From the NCBI GenBank assembly GCA_037445875.1, contig JBBIJR010000032.1, forward strand, positions 1 through 37,341: DNA of 37,341 nucleotides. Direction: 5' to 3'. The notes under the pieces are model-generated. The model searched no databases. It saw nothing but the letters and a program-made list of their open reading frames with translations, and was not told where the DNA came from. Source of the stretch: JBBIJR01 sp037445875. GTDB lineage: Bacteria > CLD3 > SB21. The translations under genes and the position numbers were made by a program. This document shows, piece after piece, positions 17,086 through 25,906 of the stretch; within the stretch, counting starts at the first letter, position 1; each line of letters starts with the position of its first letter.

Positions 17086-17836
17086 AAGGGGACGATCCCT
17101 GGCCGAGAATTTTCAAAACGTCTACGAAGACGCTCATCGAGCCGATGCCTATGCGGGACTGGAGTTCCCCGGTACGTACTATCTGGCTTATCGAGACCTC
17201 CCGGCCATTCTGCGCGAGCATGTCCGCGGGCACCGGGCAATCGATTTCGGATGCGGGACGGGCCGGTCGACAAGGTTTCTCAAACGACTCGGATTCGAAA
17301 CGGTCGGTGTCGATATCGCTTCGGACATGCTGTCACACGCCCGCCAACGGGACCCCGATGGAGACTACCGACTCGTGGCCGACGGCCGCCCCGGAGACCT
17401 CGCCGCAGGGACGTTTGACCTTGTTCTATCGGCGTTCACGTTCGACAACATCCCCACGCTGGAAAGGAAGGCCGAACTGTTTCGCGATCTCGGCAACCTC
17501 CTCGACCGGGAAGGGCGCATCGTGAATCTGGTGTCCTCGCCGGAGATTTACACGCATGAATGGGCATCCTTCACGACAAGGGACTTTCCGGAGAACCGGA
17601 CCGCCCGCAGCGGCGAGCGCGTGAAGATCGTCATGCTCGACGTGCCGGACCGAAGGCCCGTGGAGGACATTCTTTGTACGGCCGAGGACTACGCCGAAGT
17701 GTATCGTCGAGCGGGTCTGGTCACGGTAGCCACTCACCGTCCGCTCGCCACGTCGGATGAGCCATTCCCCTGGGTGAACGAAGCTTCCATCGCTCCCTGG
17801 ACCATTTACGTGCTCAAGAACACAGAAAGCGAATGA
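17060..17836 (+). CDS. Second class I SAM-dependent methyltransferase
   Basis: About 258 residues. Motif I AIDFGCGTGRSTRFL (60-74), motif II TVGVDIASDML, and FDLVLSAFTFDNIP at motif IV; a Methyltransf_11/25-type small-molecule enzyme. Start is uncertain: ATG 17060 overlaps the previous gene by 26 bases, whereas AAAGGGGA at 17085-17092 is well placed for an in-frame CTG at 17099 that would give LAENFQNVYED. The residues before 17099 look like the out-of-frame tail of the first gene, so the CTG (non-standard) start deserves attention. Sequence similarity to its neighbour is limited to the fold, so it is not a recent duplicate. Confidence 0.85.
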   Translation: MPYGGKPCERGRSLAENFQNVYEDAHRADAYAGLEFPGTYYLAYRDLPAILREHVRGHRAIDFGCGTGRSTRFLKRLGFETVGVDIASDMLSHARQRDPDGDYRLVADGRPGDLAAGTFDLVLSAFTFDNIPTLERKAELFRDLGNLLDREGRIVNLVSSPEIYTHEWASFTTRDFPENRTARSGERVKIVMLDVPDRRPVEDILCTAEDYAEVYRRAGLVTVATHRPLATSDEPFPWVNEASIAPWTIYVLKNTESE

Positions 17837-17849
17837 AAGGGGCCGGATC

Positions 17850-18053
17850 ATGAAACTGAACGCAGCATGGCACAAGGCTCATCCGATGCCGCCAAAAGCA
17901 ACCCTCGAGCAGCGAATCCGCTGGCACCTGGAACATGCCAGACAGTGCGCGTGCAGGCCCGTCCCTGAAAAACTCCGCTGCGAAATAGAGGCGAGGCGGA
18001 AGACGGTTCCGTCCAGGAAGACGGGGCGTGGAACTCGGCGGGGGCAACCGTGA
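17850..18053 (+). CDS. Small conserved hypothetical protein (67 aa)
   Basis: ATG 17850 follows GAAAGGGG at good distance, 14 bases after the previous stop. The first 50 residues (MKLNAAWHKAHPMPPKATLE, then a WHLEH motif and CxCRPVPEKL) match a short pattern I recall in scattered bacteria as a hypothetical protein; the charged tail after about 50 is not conserved-looking. Two close cysteines and several histidines (H8, H11, H27, H29) could bind metal; that is inference. No function known. Confidence 0.65.
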   Translation: MKLNAAWHKAHPMPPKATLEQRIRWHLEHARQCACRPVPEKLRCEIEARRKTVPSRKTGRGTRRGQP

Positions 18054-18111
18054 AACATTTTCCGTGGACACTTCGTTACACGGGCGCAGGATTATCTGAG
18101 GAGCCATACGC

Positions 18112-18330
18112 ATGAACGCTGTTTCCGTCGGCATCGGCCTGGTCGCGCTGCTGCTTGCCCTCGTGGGATTCATACCTCTGCTCGGCTGGCTTAACTGGCT
18201 GGTGATTCCGGGCGCCATCGTCGGCCTCGTATTGGGATTGATGAGCCGGAAGACGAACGGCCGGAATATCAATCTGGTCGTGATCGCCCTCGCCGTTATC
18301 CGCCTTTTTCTGGGCGGCGGTATTTTCTGA
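18112..18330 (+). CDS. Two-helix small membrane protein (72 aa)
   Basis: ATG 18112 with GAGGAG about seven bases upstream. It is almost entirely hydrophobic: helices at about 5-25 and 27-45, a short basic loop (SRKTNGRN) and a third weaker hydrophobic stretch to the end. It resembles the DUF4190-like small integral membrane proteins with a GLVLGLMSRK-type glycine-rich turn. No partner gene is apparent. Confidence 0.65.
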   Translation: MNAVSVGIGLVALLLALVGFIPLLGWLNWLVIPGAIVGLVLGLMSRKTNGRNINLVVIALAVIRLFLGGGIF

Positions 18331-18402
18331 CGTGATTTCGTGGACTACGCCGAAAGCAACGCATACTCGGATAATTCATACCACCACGAGCAGGAGAAAT
18401 TC

Positions 18403-18759
18403 ATGACACCCCAGCAAATGGTCGCCGCGTGGGTGGAAGTCTTCAACCGTGCCGATGTCGACGCGCTGGCCGAATTTTATGCCGAGGACGCCGTAAACCA
18501 CCAGGTCGCCGAACAACCGGTCCACGGGCGCGAGGCCATCCGGACGATGTTTCGGGACGCCTTTGCCGCCGCTCCCATGCAGTGCATCGTAGAGAACCTC
18601 TTCGAAGACGGTGAGTGGGCCATCCTCGAATGGCGCGATCCGCTCGGCCTTCGCGGATGCGGTTTCTTCCACGTCGTGAACGGCAAGATCGTCTTTCAGC
18701 GCGGTTACTGGGACAAACTCATGTTCCTGAAACAACACGGGCTGCCCGTTCCGAAATGA
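18403..18759 (+). CDS. SnoaL/NTF2-like protein
   Basis: 118 residues from ATG 18403, with GGAG seven bases before it. It follows the SnoaL-like polyketide-cyclase pattern: MVAAWVEVFNRADVDALAEF (helix), YAEDAVNH, PVHGREAIRTMF, and a C-terminal sheet ending RGYWDKLMFLKQHG. Members are small alpha+beta barrels that act as isomerases or cyclases, or have unknown stress-related roles; the substrate is not predictable. Its TGA overlaps an in-frame ATG of the next gene (ATGA), hinting at coupled translation, though the next gene's better start lies 36 bases on. Confidence 0.85.
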   Translation: MTPQQMVAAWVEVFNRADVDALAEFYAEDAVNHQVAEQPVHGREAIRTMFRDAFAAAPMQCIVENLFEDGEWAILEWRDPLGLRGCGFFHVVNGKIVFQRGYWDKLMFLKQHGLPVPK

Positions 18760-18791
18760 GCGCACCGACCTTCGAGAGGAACGGACCGGTC

Positions 18792-19874
18792 ATGAAGATC
18801 TACCTGCGATGGGCTGCGAGGTCCATCCTTCTCACCTTGCTATGTGCGGTTCCGGCGCTTGCGGAACCGCACGATACGGCGCGCGTGAACGTCCGCCTGA
18901 TTACGGACGAGGCCGACGCCGTATTGTCCATCCTCGATGCCCGGCGCCGGGGAGAACCCATCGCCGATTCGGCCTGGGGCCGGCTGTTTGCCAGTGAAGG
19001 ATACGCACGCCTCAAGAAAAGGGAGGCGGCCTTCAAACGCCCCTTCGAAGATTCCGTCTTTCAATCGTTCGTGCGGTCGGACAGTCTGCTCCATCGGTTG
19101 GACGAACTCGAAACGACGCTTGCCCGATGGAAGACCATGGATATGGGCGCCGCCGCCGGACGAGCGCTGGCCTATCTGCCGGACGGTGCTTCCATCACGG
19201 CGAAAATCTACCCGGTCGTCAAACCGAAGACGAACAGCTTCGTGTTCGAGGTTCGCACCGATCCGGCGATTTTCTTGTACCTCGATCCCACCGTGTCGGC
19301 CGAGAAATTCGAGAACACGGTGGCCCATGAATTATACCATATCGGTTACGGGACCGCCTGCCCTGCAAAGGAAGCGGCGGAAGCGATCGACCGGCTGCCG
19401 GACCCTGTGAAACACGTCGTGGACTGGACCGGCGCGTTCGGCGAAGGTCTGGCCATGCTCGCGGCCGCGGGCGGACCCGACATCCATCCGCATGCAGTCA
19501 GCGCGCAGGAGGAACGCCTTCGTTGGGACGGAGACATGATGAACTTCAACACAGACCTCCGGGAGGTTGAGAGGTTCTTTCTTGATGTGCTGGATGACCG
19601 GCTCACCAAAGAAGAACGGGAAGAGAAGGCCTACTCGTTCTTCGGCATCCAGGGTCCATGGTATACCGTGGGATGGAAAATGGCCGCCTTGATCGAGAAG
19701 ACATACGGCCGACGGGCTCTCATCGATGCTACGTGCAACTACCGAATCCTCCTGTCAACGTACAATCGCGCCGCCGTGCAGTTTAATCGTGCCGGCGGAG
19801 ATACCCTCGCGGTGTGGTCCGTCCGAATCATCGAAGCCATTACACCGAAGGGCCGTGGAAGCGATCAACACTGA
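18792..19874 (+). CDS. DUF5700-like putative zinc-dependent peptidase, exported
   Basis: 360 residues. Signal peptide MKIYLRWAARSILLTLLCAV...ALA (cleavage near 24). The zinc-peptidase signature VAHELYHIG gives HExxH at 179-183, and the downstream glutamate in GAFGEGLAML (E218) fits a gluzincin-like third ligand. Overall layout agrees with DUF5700, a family annotated as putative zinc peptidases. Start 18792 has GAGAGGAACGG upstream; an in-frame ATG at 18756 would add 12 residues and overlap the previous stop. A periplasmic or surface location is likely; substrate unknown. A long insertion-free C-terminal helical region (about 260-360) carries no second domain. Confidence 0.75.
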   Translation: MKIYLRWAARSILLTLLCAVPALAEPHDTARVNVRLITDEADAVLSILDARRRGEPIADSAWGRLFASEGYARLKKREAAFKRPFEDSVFQSFVRSDSLLHRLDELETTLARWKTMDMGAAAGRALAYLPDGASITAKIYPVVKPKTNSFVFEVRTDPAIFLYLDPTVSAEKFENTVAHELYHIGYGTACPAKEAAEAIDRLPDPVKHVVDWTGAFGEGLAMLAAAGGPDIHPHAVSAQEERLRWDGDMMNFNTDLREVERFFLDVLDDRLTKEEREEKAYSFFGIQGPWYTVGWKMAALIEKTYGRRALIDATCNYRILLSTYNRAAVQFNRAGGDTLAVWSVRIIEAITPKGRGSDQH

Positions 19875-19886
19875 CCGGCGCCGCCA

Positions 19887-20429
19887 ATGAAGAAATCCTC
19901 TCATCCTGCCGTTCACCGGTTCACGTCGATCCTCGAGCCGTCCGGCAATCGTGTATGGGGCTGCCACTTCCGCGTGCCGGCACGCATCGCCAAGCGGCTG
20001 ATCGAAGGATCCGACCGCCGTGTGCTGTGCTCGATCAACGGTACGCGGGAACGTGCGTGCGGCATCCTGCACCGGGGGCCGGGATTGTATCTGATCACCG
20101 TGAACAAGAAACTCCGGACCGTGCTCGACCTTGCCTTCGGAGTCAAAATTGGCGTCGCGCTGCGCAAAGACCGTACGGAATTCGGCTTGCCCATGCCGGA
20201 GGAACTTCGCATTGCACTTGCCCAGGACGATGTGGGCCGAAAGTGGTTCGATCGGCTCGCTCCCGGGAAGCGCCGGACGCTTCTGTACATGGTCAACTCC
20301 GCGAAGAGTCCGGACATCCGTATCCGGCGCGCAGTCGTCATCGCGGAACACCTGAAAGCTAATGCCGGGAAGATCGATTACAGACGGTTGTACGAGGCAA
20401 TGAAAAATCCGAGGAGGAGTCGATACTAA
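19887..20429 (+). CDS. DUF1905/YdeI-like protein
   Basis: 180 residues. The N-terminal half (about 10-95) resembles DUF1905: HRFTSILEPSGN, then a small beta-barrel with VLCSINGTRERACGILHRG. The C-terminal half (about 115-175) resembles the YdeI/OmpD-associated helical domain: ALAQDDVGRKWFDRLAPGKR, then AKSPDIRIRRAVVIAEHLKA. Proteins of this two-domain type are common, cytosolic and functionally unresolved. It lies 12 bases after the preceding stop, so possibly co-transcribed. Confidence 0.75.
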   Translation: MKKSSHPAVHRFTSILEPSGNRVWGCHFRVPARIAKRLIEGSDRRVLCSINGTRERACGILHRGPGLYLITVNKKLRTVLDLAFGVKIGVALRKDRTEFGLPMPEELRIALAQDDVGRKWFDRLAPGKRRTLLYMVNSAKSPDIRIRRAVVIAEHLKANAGKIDYRRLYEAMKNPRRSRY

Positions 20430-20472
20430 GACAGTAAACACTTTCTGACTGTAGTACGATCCGGTACAAGCC

Positions 20473-20496
20473 CGATCCTGATTTTTCTGAGGATCG
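20473..20496. terminator. Hairpin between the accessory genes and transaldolase
   Basis: CGATCCT (20473-20479) pairs with AGGATCG (20490-20496) around a T-rich 10-base loop, 44 bases after a stop codon. No T-run follows the stem, so it is a weak terminator at best. Confidence 0.35.
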
Positions 20497-20568
20497 CCAC
20501 TGAGAACTTAACCGCCTCGTATCACCGCCTATCATTGACTATTGCTCATGGATAACTGATGAGTCCCC

Positions 20569-20597
20569 TTGCATTCCACGCCTCTTTCCCCTATTTT
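20569..20597 (+). promoter_or_regulatory. Candidate sigma-70 promoter of the transaldolase gene
   Basis: TTGCAT (20569-20574), 17-base spacer, TATTTT (20592-20597), 36 bases before ATG 20634. It marks the beginning of the transaldolase-htrA unit. Confidence 0.5.
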
Positions 20598-20633
20598 CGG
20601 GATAATCCTAAACAACCAAAGCAAGGAGCGGAT

Positions 20634-21287
20634 ATGAAGTTCTTCATAGACACCGCCAATCTCGATGAGATCCGGGAGGCCGCTTCGTTGGGCGTCCTGG
20701 ACGGCGTTACAACCAACCCGTCGCTGGTCGCGAAGGAAAAGAAGACCGACTTCAAGGAGCTGCTCCGGGAGATCTGCAAGATCGTCAACGGGCCCATCTC
20801 CGCGGAAGTGGTGAGCACGGACCTCGACGGTATCCTCAGGGAAGGCCACGAGCTGGCCAAGATCCACGACAACATTACCATCAAGGTGCCGCTGATCAAA
20901 TCGGGACTGCAGGCCTGCAAGCGATTCACCTCCGAGGGCATCAAGGTCAATGTGACGTTGTGTTTCTCGCCGAATCAGGCGCTGCTCGCCGCTAAGGCCG
21001 GCGCCACCTTCGTCAGCCCCTTTGTAGGACGCCTGGACGACATCAGCACCGACGGCATGCAGTTGATCGGAGAGATCTGCACGATGTACCGCAACTACGG
21101 TTACAAAACCGAAGTGCTGGTCGCGAGCGTGCGGCACCCCATGCACGTCGTGGAGGCCTGCCAGATCGGCGCCCACGTCTGCACGATGCCGTTCAAGGTT
21201 ATCGATCAATTGATCCATCATCCGCTGACGGACCTCGGCCTGAAGAAATTCCTCGAAGACTGGAACAAACTGCAGAACGTCAAATAA
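20634..21287 (+). CDS. tal: Transaldolase, small TalC/FSA-type
   Basis: 217 residues, typical of the short transaldolase/fructose-6-phosphate aldolase group. Cytoplasmic; moves a dihydroxyacetone unit between sugar phosphates in the non-oxidative pentose phosphate pathway, or acts as an aldolase. Seen: N-terminal MKFFIDTANLDEI and TTNPSL (26-31), the Schiff-base lysine in ITIKVPL (K84), NVTLCFSPNQALLAAKAGA, and SPFVGRLDDI. The start at 20634 has AAGGAGCGG upstream; the longer reading from 20559 is not supported. Distinguishing true transaldolase from aldolase needs residue-level comparison. htrA follows 26 bases later, probably in the same transcript, although the functions are unrelated. Confidence 0.95.
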   Translation: MKFFIDTANLDEIREAASLGVLDGVTTNPSLVAKEKKTDFKELLREICKIVNGPISAEVVSTDLDGILREGHELAKIHDNITIKVPLIKSGLQACKRFTSEGIKVNVTLCFSPNQALLAAKAGATFVSPFVGRLDDISTDGMQLIGEICTMYRNYGYKTEVLVASVRHPMHVVEACQIGAHVCTMPFKVIDQLIHHPLTDLGLKKFLEDWNKLQNVK

Positions 21288-21313
21288 TCTCCCACACGCC
21301 CAAGGAAAACGGC

Positions 21314-22423
21314 ATGCATCGATTCGCCGGCCGCCTCGCGTGGCCTGTACTCTTCGTGTGTACCGCTCTGTTCCCGCTCCGCGCGCAGAACGATGTCTCG
21401 GCGTCGCGCCAGAATGCGGTCACCCGCGCCATTAAGAAAGTTGTTCCCGCCGTCGTCGGCATCAACGTGGTCTCGATCAAGGAGTACACGTATTCCAACC
21501 CGTTCTTCAACGACGAGTTCTTCAGCCAGTTCTTCCCGCGCCAGAAGTATTACGACAAGGTCAAAGGACTCGGCTCCGGCTTCATCATCTCCGAGGACGG
21601 GTACATCCTCACAAACGAGCACGTCGTCGAGGGGGCGGTGGAGATCATCGTCACGTTGACCGACGGGAGCAAATATCCGGCTCAGATCGTGGGCCTGGAC
21701 CGCACGACGGATGTGGCGCTGCTCAAGATCAACCCGACGAGCAAGGTGACCTCGCTCGAGTTCGGTGACTCGGACGATCTGATCATCGGAGAATGGGTGA
21801 TCGCGCTGGGCAATCCGTTCGGACTGTTCGACATCAACAACCAGCCGACGGTGACGGTGGGTGTGATCAGCGCCACGCGTCGCGATTTCGGGCTCGTCGA
21901 AGGCCAGCACGTGTATCAGAACATGATCCAGACCGACGCGGCCATCAACGGCGGCAACAGCGGCGGCCCGCTCGTCAATGCACTCGGCGAAGTCATCGGG
22001 ATCAACACGTTCATCTACAGCGGGTCCGGTTCGGGGAAGACCAACATCGGCATCGGGTTCGCCATTCCGATCAGCCGCGTCAGCAAGATCCTGCCGGAAC
22101 TAAAGACCAAAGGCGCCGTCGACCGCTCCTTCACGATGGGTTTCAAGTACCAGGCGGTCGACCGGATGATCGCGCAGTATCTCGGACTCGACGACGTCCA
22201 CGGCATCGTGCTGTCCGACGTGCAGCCCAACGGCCCGGCGGACAAGTCGGGACTCAAAGTGAGCGACGTGATCGTCAAGATCAACGGTAAAAACGTCAAC
22301 AACGAATACGATTTTCAGAAGGTCATTCTCGGGGACGATCTGCGGGTCGGGGACATCGTCGATCTGGAGATTATTCGTGAGAAAAAGCGCTTCAAGGTCA
22401 AGCTAAAACTCGGCAAGGCCTGA
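21314..22423 (+). CDS. HtrA/DegP-like periplasmic serine protease, single PDZ
   Basis: 369 residues: signal peptide (about 1-24, ending at PLRA-QND), trypsin-like domain with catalytic H103 (NEHVVEG), D133 (TTDVALLKI) and S216 (GGNSGGPL), then one PDZ domain (about 265-365). One PDZ makes it DegS-like in layout, but a cleaved signal, not an anchor, suggests a soluble periplasmic protease/chaperone for misfolded envelope proteins. An aromatic insertion SNPFFNDEFFSQFF (61-74) matches the regulatory LA loop region. Convergent with the lamin-tail gene 16 bases away, with no terminator visible between them. Confidence 0.95.
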   Translation: MHRFAGRLAWPVLFVCTALFPLRAQNDVSASRQNAVTRAIKKVVPAVVGINVVSIKEYTYSNPFFNDEFFSQFFPRQKYYDKVKGLGSGFIISEDGYILTNEHVVEGAVEIIVTLTDGSKYPAQIVGLDRTTDVALLKINPTSKVTSLEFGDSDDLIIGEWVIALGNPFGLFDINNQPTVTVGVISATRRDFGLVEGQHVYQNMIQTDAAINGGNSGGPLVNALGEVIGINTFIYSGSGSGKTNIGIGFAIPISRVSKILPELKTKGAVDRSFTMGFKYQAVDRMIAQYLGLDDVHGIVLSDVQPNGPADKSGLKVSDVIVKINGKNVNNEYDFQKVILGDDLRVGDIVDLEIIREKKRFKVKLKLGKA

Positions 22424-22439
22424 TCCCCGGCAAGCCTCC

Positions 22440-25400
22440 CTACAACCGCCTCCCCAACACGACCGTGGCCTTGACGCGCTGGCTGTAGCCGCTGGTATCG
22501 TCAATCGCTTCCACGTAGATCACGTAGATGCCCATCCGTGCGGTCCGGTTCGTCCGGTCCTTTCCGTCCCACGTGATTTCTCGATGGCTTCCGGAGGGCG
22601 AATGGTTCAGCAGCGTACGGATCAGGCGGCCCTGATGGTCGTAGATCCGCACGGTGAGGCGCGCCTGCGTGACGGGCAGGTCGATCCGTATCGTCGTCGC
22701 TTCGCCGCGGTCCACAAAGAACGGATTCGGCTCCGCGCTCAGCCTGGCCTTGCGAGGCAAGGCCCCCACGAAAAGACTGTTCACTTCTCCGGGCGTGCCG
22801 CCTTCCGGAAATACGCACGATCCCCAGTTGGATGCCGCGCCGGAGGGATTATCCGGCCTCTTTCGCTCCAGCGAGATTCCCTCACCGCCGCCCCATGATG
22901 GCACATAATAGAGACTGTCAACGGCACGACCGGTCAGGTCGCGCAGCGTCACCTGTGTCCCCGCATCGATCAACGACGGAAGACCGTCCAGGGGGACCAG
23001 CAGCACCGAATCGGGGAAGGAAAACCGCGATGGGAAGGCGGTTTTCCCGGCCAGTACGACGTAACCGCCCGGAGACACCGGGAACGGCCGCGTAGTCAAC
23101 AGGGACTTCCGGTTGCCGACCTGCAGCGCCCAGTGGACGAGATCGATCGTGGAGTCCGAGCGGTTGAAAAGTTCCACATACTCCGGTTCTCCGGTGAACG
23201 GGCTGTACTGGATCTCGTTGATCACCATCGTTTGGGGAAGAATGGGCTTGACCGACAGGATGCTGTTGGCGCGGCCCGGAGTGGCACCCGCAGCGTCCAG
23301 GCAGGACGTCCAGTTGGCTGGAAGGCCGGACGGAGCGTCGTAGGACACACGCTCCAGGCTCACGCCGTTTCGGCCACCCCACACGTTTTCGTACCGGACC
23401 GAATCTACGACGGCACCCACGTCATCGGCTAGGACGATCAAGTCGCCGTCGTTGTTGAGAGACGGTAAACCCGGTACAACGACCACGGAACTCTCGGCCA
23501 GCGTGGGGAAACGTGAAAAAACCAGACTGTCTCCCGCAAAGACGCGGAAGGCGCCCGGAGAGAGGAGGTGACCGACAGCGGTGATCGGCTTCAATGAAGA
23601 CAGGTCGGAGATCGTCCAATCCTTCAAGTCAAGAACGGCAGTGCCGCGATGGTAGACTTCGACGAATTCAACCTGTGACGTATCCGGCTGGTACAGGATC
23701 TCGTTGACGACCAGACTTCCGGCTCGCACGGACGTGGACAGCTCGGCAAAGGCGAGATTGTTTTGAAGCTTCTGGTCGTATGCGTAGTCCACACGGATGC
23801 CGATCCGATGCGACCAACCCGCCCGGACGCCGCCCGCCAGCTTGCCGAACGACGGCACCTTCCAGCCCGCCCGCACAGGCACCGAATCGCCGGCCATCTG
23901 CAGCAAGACCTCCGCCGAATCGATGAGCTCCGAGAGCACCGGCTGGCTGTCCCTGTCGGCATCGAAGTAGACGAAAACACGGCACAACGTATCCACCGCA
24001 GCCGTGCCCACATTACGTATGAGCGCATCTATATAGACGGAGTCGCCCGCCGACGGGTGCAGCGGATCGAAACGGACGTCGCTGGAAAAGACGGCCACGT
24101 CCAACGGCAGCGGGGTCAGACTATTCATCCTGCCCGGGGTCGCTCCCGACGGATCCTCCGACGTTCCCCAGTTCGACGGTACGAAAGACGGAGCATCCGC
24201 CTCACGCCTTTCCAGACTCCGATCGGTCCCTCCGCCCCACGTGTCCTCGTAAAAGAGGGAGTCGATGACGGCCCCTCCGCTGTCCTGGATCAACAGCATA
24301 TCCCCGTTGTCGTTCAGGGCGGGAAAGGTTGAAAGGAATATCGCACGTGCGGCAAAATCCGCATAATGAGTCATAAATTTCACGGAGTCCCTTCCGACGA
24401 CTAGGTGTTCCTGCGGGGCCAGCGGAAAATCCCCGCCGGTCAGTGTCTTGGGCGCATCCAGGGCCGCCTCGTCGGCGATTTTCCATTTTTTCAGATTCAG
24501 CGTGTCGCCGGATCGATTGAACAGCTCGATCCACTCCGTGCCGGTGGTGGACGGTTTATAGAGAATTTCGCTTATGACGATCGCGTAGCGGGACGGGGAC
24601 ACGGCGATGGAGTCGCTCTCCTCGTTATTCGCCGGATTGCCGTCGTCCATCGGTTCCACGGATGCTGCGTCGATCACAACGAAATATGCGTGTTGTCCCC
24701 TCGACAGATTTGTCCGTTCCCATTCCACAACCAGCGAATCTCCCGGCGTGAACGATCCCGAGTACTGCACGGAATCGACGATCTCCTCCGCGTCCGCCGC
24801 ACGGTCGTTGTCTACGTCCTCGTACACGTACACGACAAAGCCGGAGGCCGCCGTCAGCCCGTCGTTGCGAATGAGTGCGCCGACCGTTACTGCATCGCCC
24901 GCACGGTAGGGCGGAGGAGAGAAACGTAGCGAATCCCCCGCAACGGCCAGATCCATCAAGACGGCTACGGACACGGAATCTGTAAGGCGATCATCGGACG
25001 CTACCGTATCCGGCCCCGGAAGAACGCTGTCCAGTACGGTGAAAAACACGTTCCAGCCCTCGACCAGAGACATCGTCTTCAACGGTACGGTGAGGGAGTC
25101 GAGCCGCTCCAGTTCCGTCTCCACCACGGCCGAATCGGCCTCCTCTCCGCCATCGGCCGTGCGGTTGCCGTTCAGATCCTGATAGAGCTTCATTCGAAAC
25201 GATTCAACACCACGAATGCCGCCGTTGCGAACGGTCACCGTGACCGTGTCGACGCTTCCGGGCATTGGAGCGGCGGGCAGAAACGTCATGCGGACCAGGC
25301 TCAGGTTAGTGGGGGGAGGCGCACCGGGTGTCCCGTTGACGTAGAGGCTGTTCGTCCAGTTCGAAGCCGCATTTACGCTGTCCGGCCGGATCTTCTCGTC

Positions 25401-25886
25401 GGACGTTCCCATGCCCCCGTTATCCAGCGTGTACCAGTACTCCGACACCCGCTGGCGGGCCGTGTTGAGGATACTCACGCGCTCGGACGCGCTGTTGCTC
25501 AGCCCGCCGCTGCCGAACGTAGAACCCTGGATCTTGAGTACCCTGGCCGTGTCGGGGATCAGGGGCCCGTACGTGCCGTTCACCAGGTCGTAATCGGCGT
25601 CGAAGAGAATGGCGTACTGACCGGGGAACAACAAGAAGCCCTCACCGGCATCCACAATCCGGTCGCTGTCGTTGCCGCCGGCGTTGTCCGTGATCAGCCA
25701 ATCCGTCAGATCGACGGTCGTCGCGCGGCCAAAGTTGTGGATTTCGATGAACTCATCCGTGTTCTCACTACCCGATGGATCGAACATGATTTCCGTCAGG
25801 GTCACGCTGTCCGCGATCTGCGCGTGAAGCGGCAGGGCAGAGACCACTAGCAGGAATATCCATCCCGTATGAAGGAATTGAAGCAT
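22440..25886 (-). CDS. Large secreted lamin-tail-domain protein with FlgD-like C-terminal Ig domain
   Basis: 1148 residues from ATG 25886 (a GTG at 25892 is also possible). Signal peptide about 1-24 (ending LPLHA). Four lamin-tail domains begin at LTEIMFDPSG, ISEILYKPST, VNEILYQPDT and INEIQYSPFT (about residues 30, 438, 725 and 885). Each ends in a recurring closing motif near SNW and TPGxxNSL. CARDB-like adhesion Ig modules sit between them (about 195-305, 310-430, 596-710). The C-terminus (about 1050-1148: AEPNPFFVDRGE, IYDHQGRLIRTLL, GIYVIYVEA) is a FlgD-like Ig fold, used for cell-surface sorting in FCB bacteria. It probably acts as a surface or extracellular adhesin or matrix protein. 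Follows the periplasmic-binding gene by about 20 bases, so probably one operon. Confidence 0.88.
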   Translation of the reverse strand: MLQFLHTGWIFLLVVSALPLHAQIADSVTLTEIMFDPSGSENTDEFIEIHNFGRATTVDLTDWLITDNAGGNDSDRIVDAGEGFLLFPGQYAILFDADYDLVNGTYGPLIPDTARVLKIQGSTFGSGGLSNSASERVSILNTARQRVSEYWYTLDNGGMGTSDEKIRPDSVNAASNWTNSLYVNGTPGAPPPTNLSLVRMTFLPAAPMPGSVDTVTVTVRNGGIRGVESFRMKLYQDLNGNRTADGGEEADSAVVETELERLDSLTVPLKTMSLVEGWNVFFTVLDSVLPGPDTVASDDRLTDSVSVAVLMDLAVAGDSLRFSPPPYRAGDAVTVGALIRNDGLTAASGFVVYVYEDVDNDRAADAEEIVDSVQYSGSFTPGDSLVVEWERTNLSRGQHAYFVVIDAASVEPMDDGNPANNEESDSIAVSPSRYAIVISEILYKPSTTGTEWIELFNRSGDTLNLKKWKIADEAALDAPKTLTGGDFPLAPQEHLVVGRDSVKFMTHYADFAARAIFLSTFPALNDNGDMLLIQDSGGAVIDSLFYEDTWGGGTDRSLERREADAPSFVPSNWGTSEDPSGATPGRMNSLTPLPLDVAVFSSDVRFDPLHPSAGDSVYIDALIRNVGTAAVDTLCRVFVYFDADRDSQPVLSELIDSAEVLLQMAGDSVPVRAGWKVPSFGKLAGGVRAGWSHRIGIRVDYAYDQKLQNNLAFAELSTSVRAGSLVVNEILYQPDTSQVEFVEVYHRGTAVLDLKDWTISDLSSLKPITAVGHLLSPGAFRVFAGDSLVFSRFPTLAESSVVVVPGLPSLNNDGDLIVLADDVGAVVDSVRYENVWGGRNGVSLERVSYDAPSGLPANWTSCLDAAGATPGRANSILSVKPILPQTMVINEIQYSPFTGEPEYVELFNRSDSTIDLVHWALQVGNRKSLLTTRPFPVSPGGYVVLAGKTAFPSRFSFPDSVLLVPLDGLPSLIDAGTQVTLRDLTGRAVDSLYYVPSWGGGEGISLERKRPDNPSGAASNWGSCVFPEGGTPGEVNSLFVGALPRKARLSAEPNPFFVDRGEATTIRIDLPVTQARLTVRIYDHQGRLIRTLLNHSPSGSHREITWDGKDRTNRTARMGIYVIYVEAIDDTSGYSQRVKATVVLGRRL

Positions 25887-25906
25887 GGTCACTCGGGCTA
25901 CGTAGA

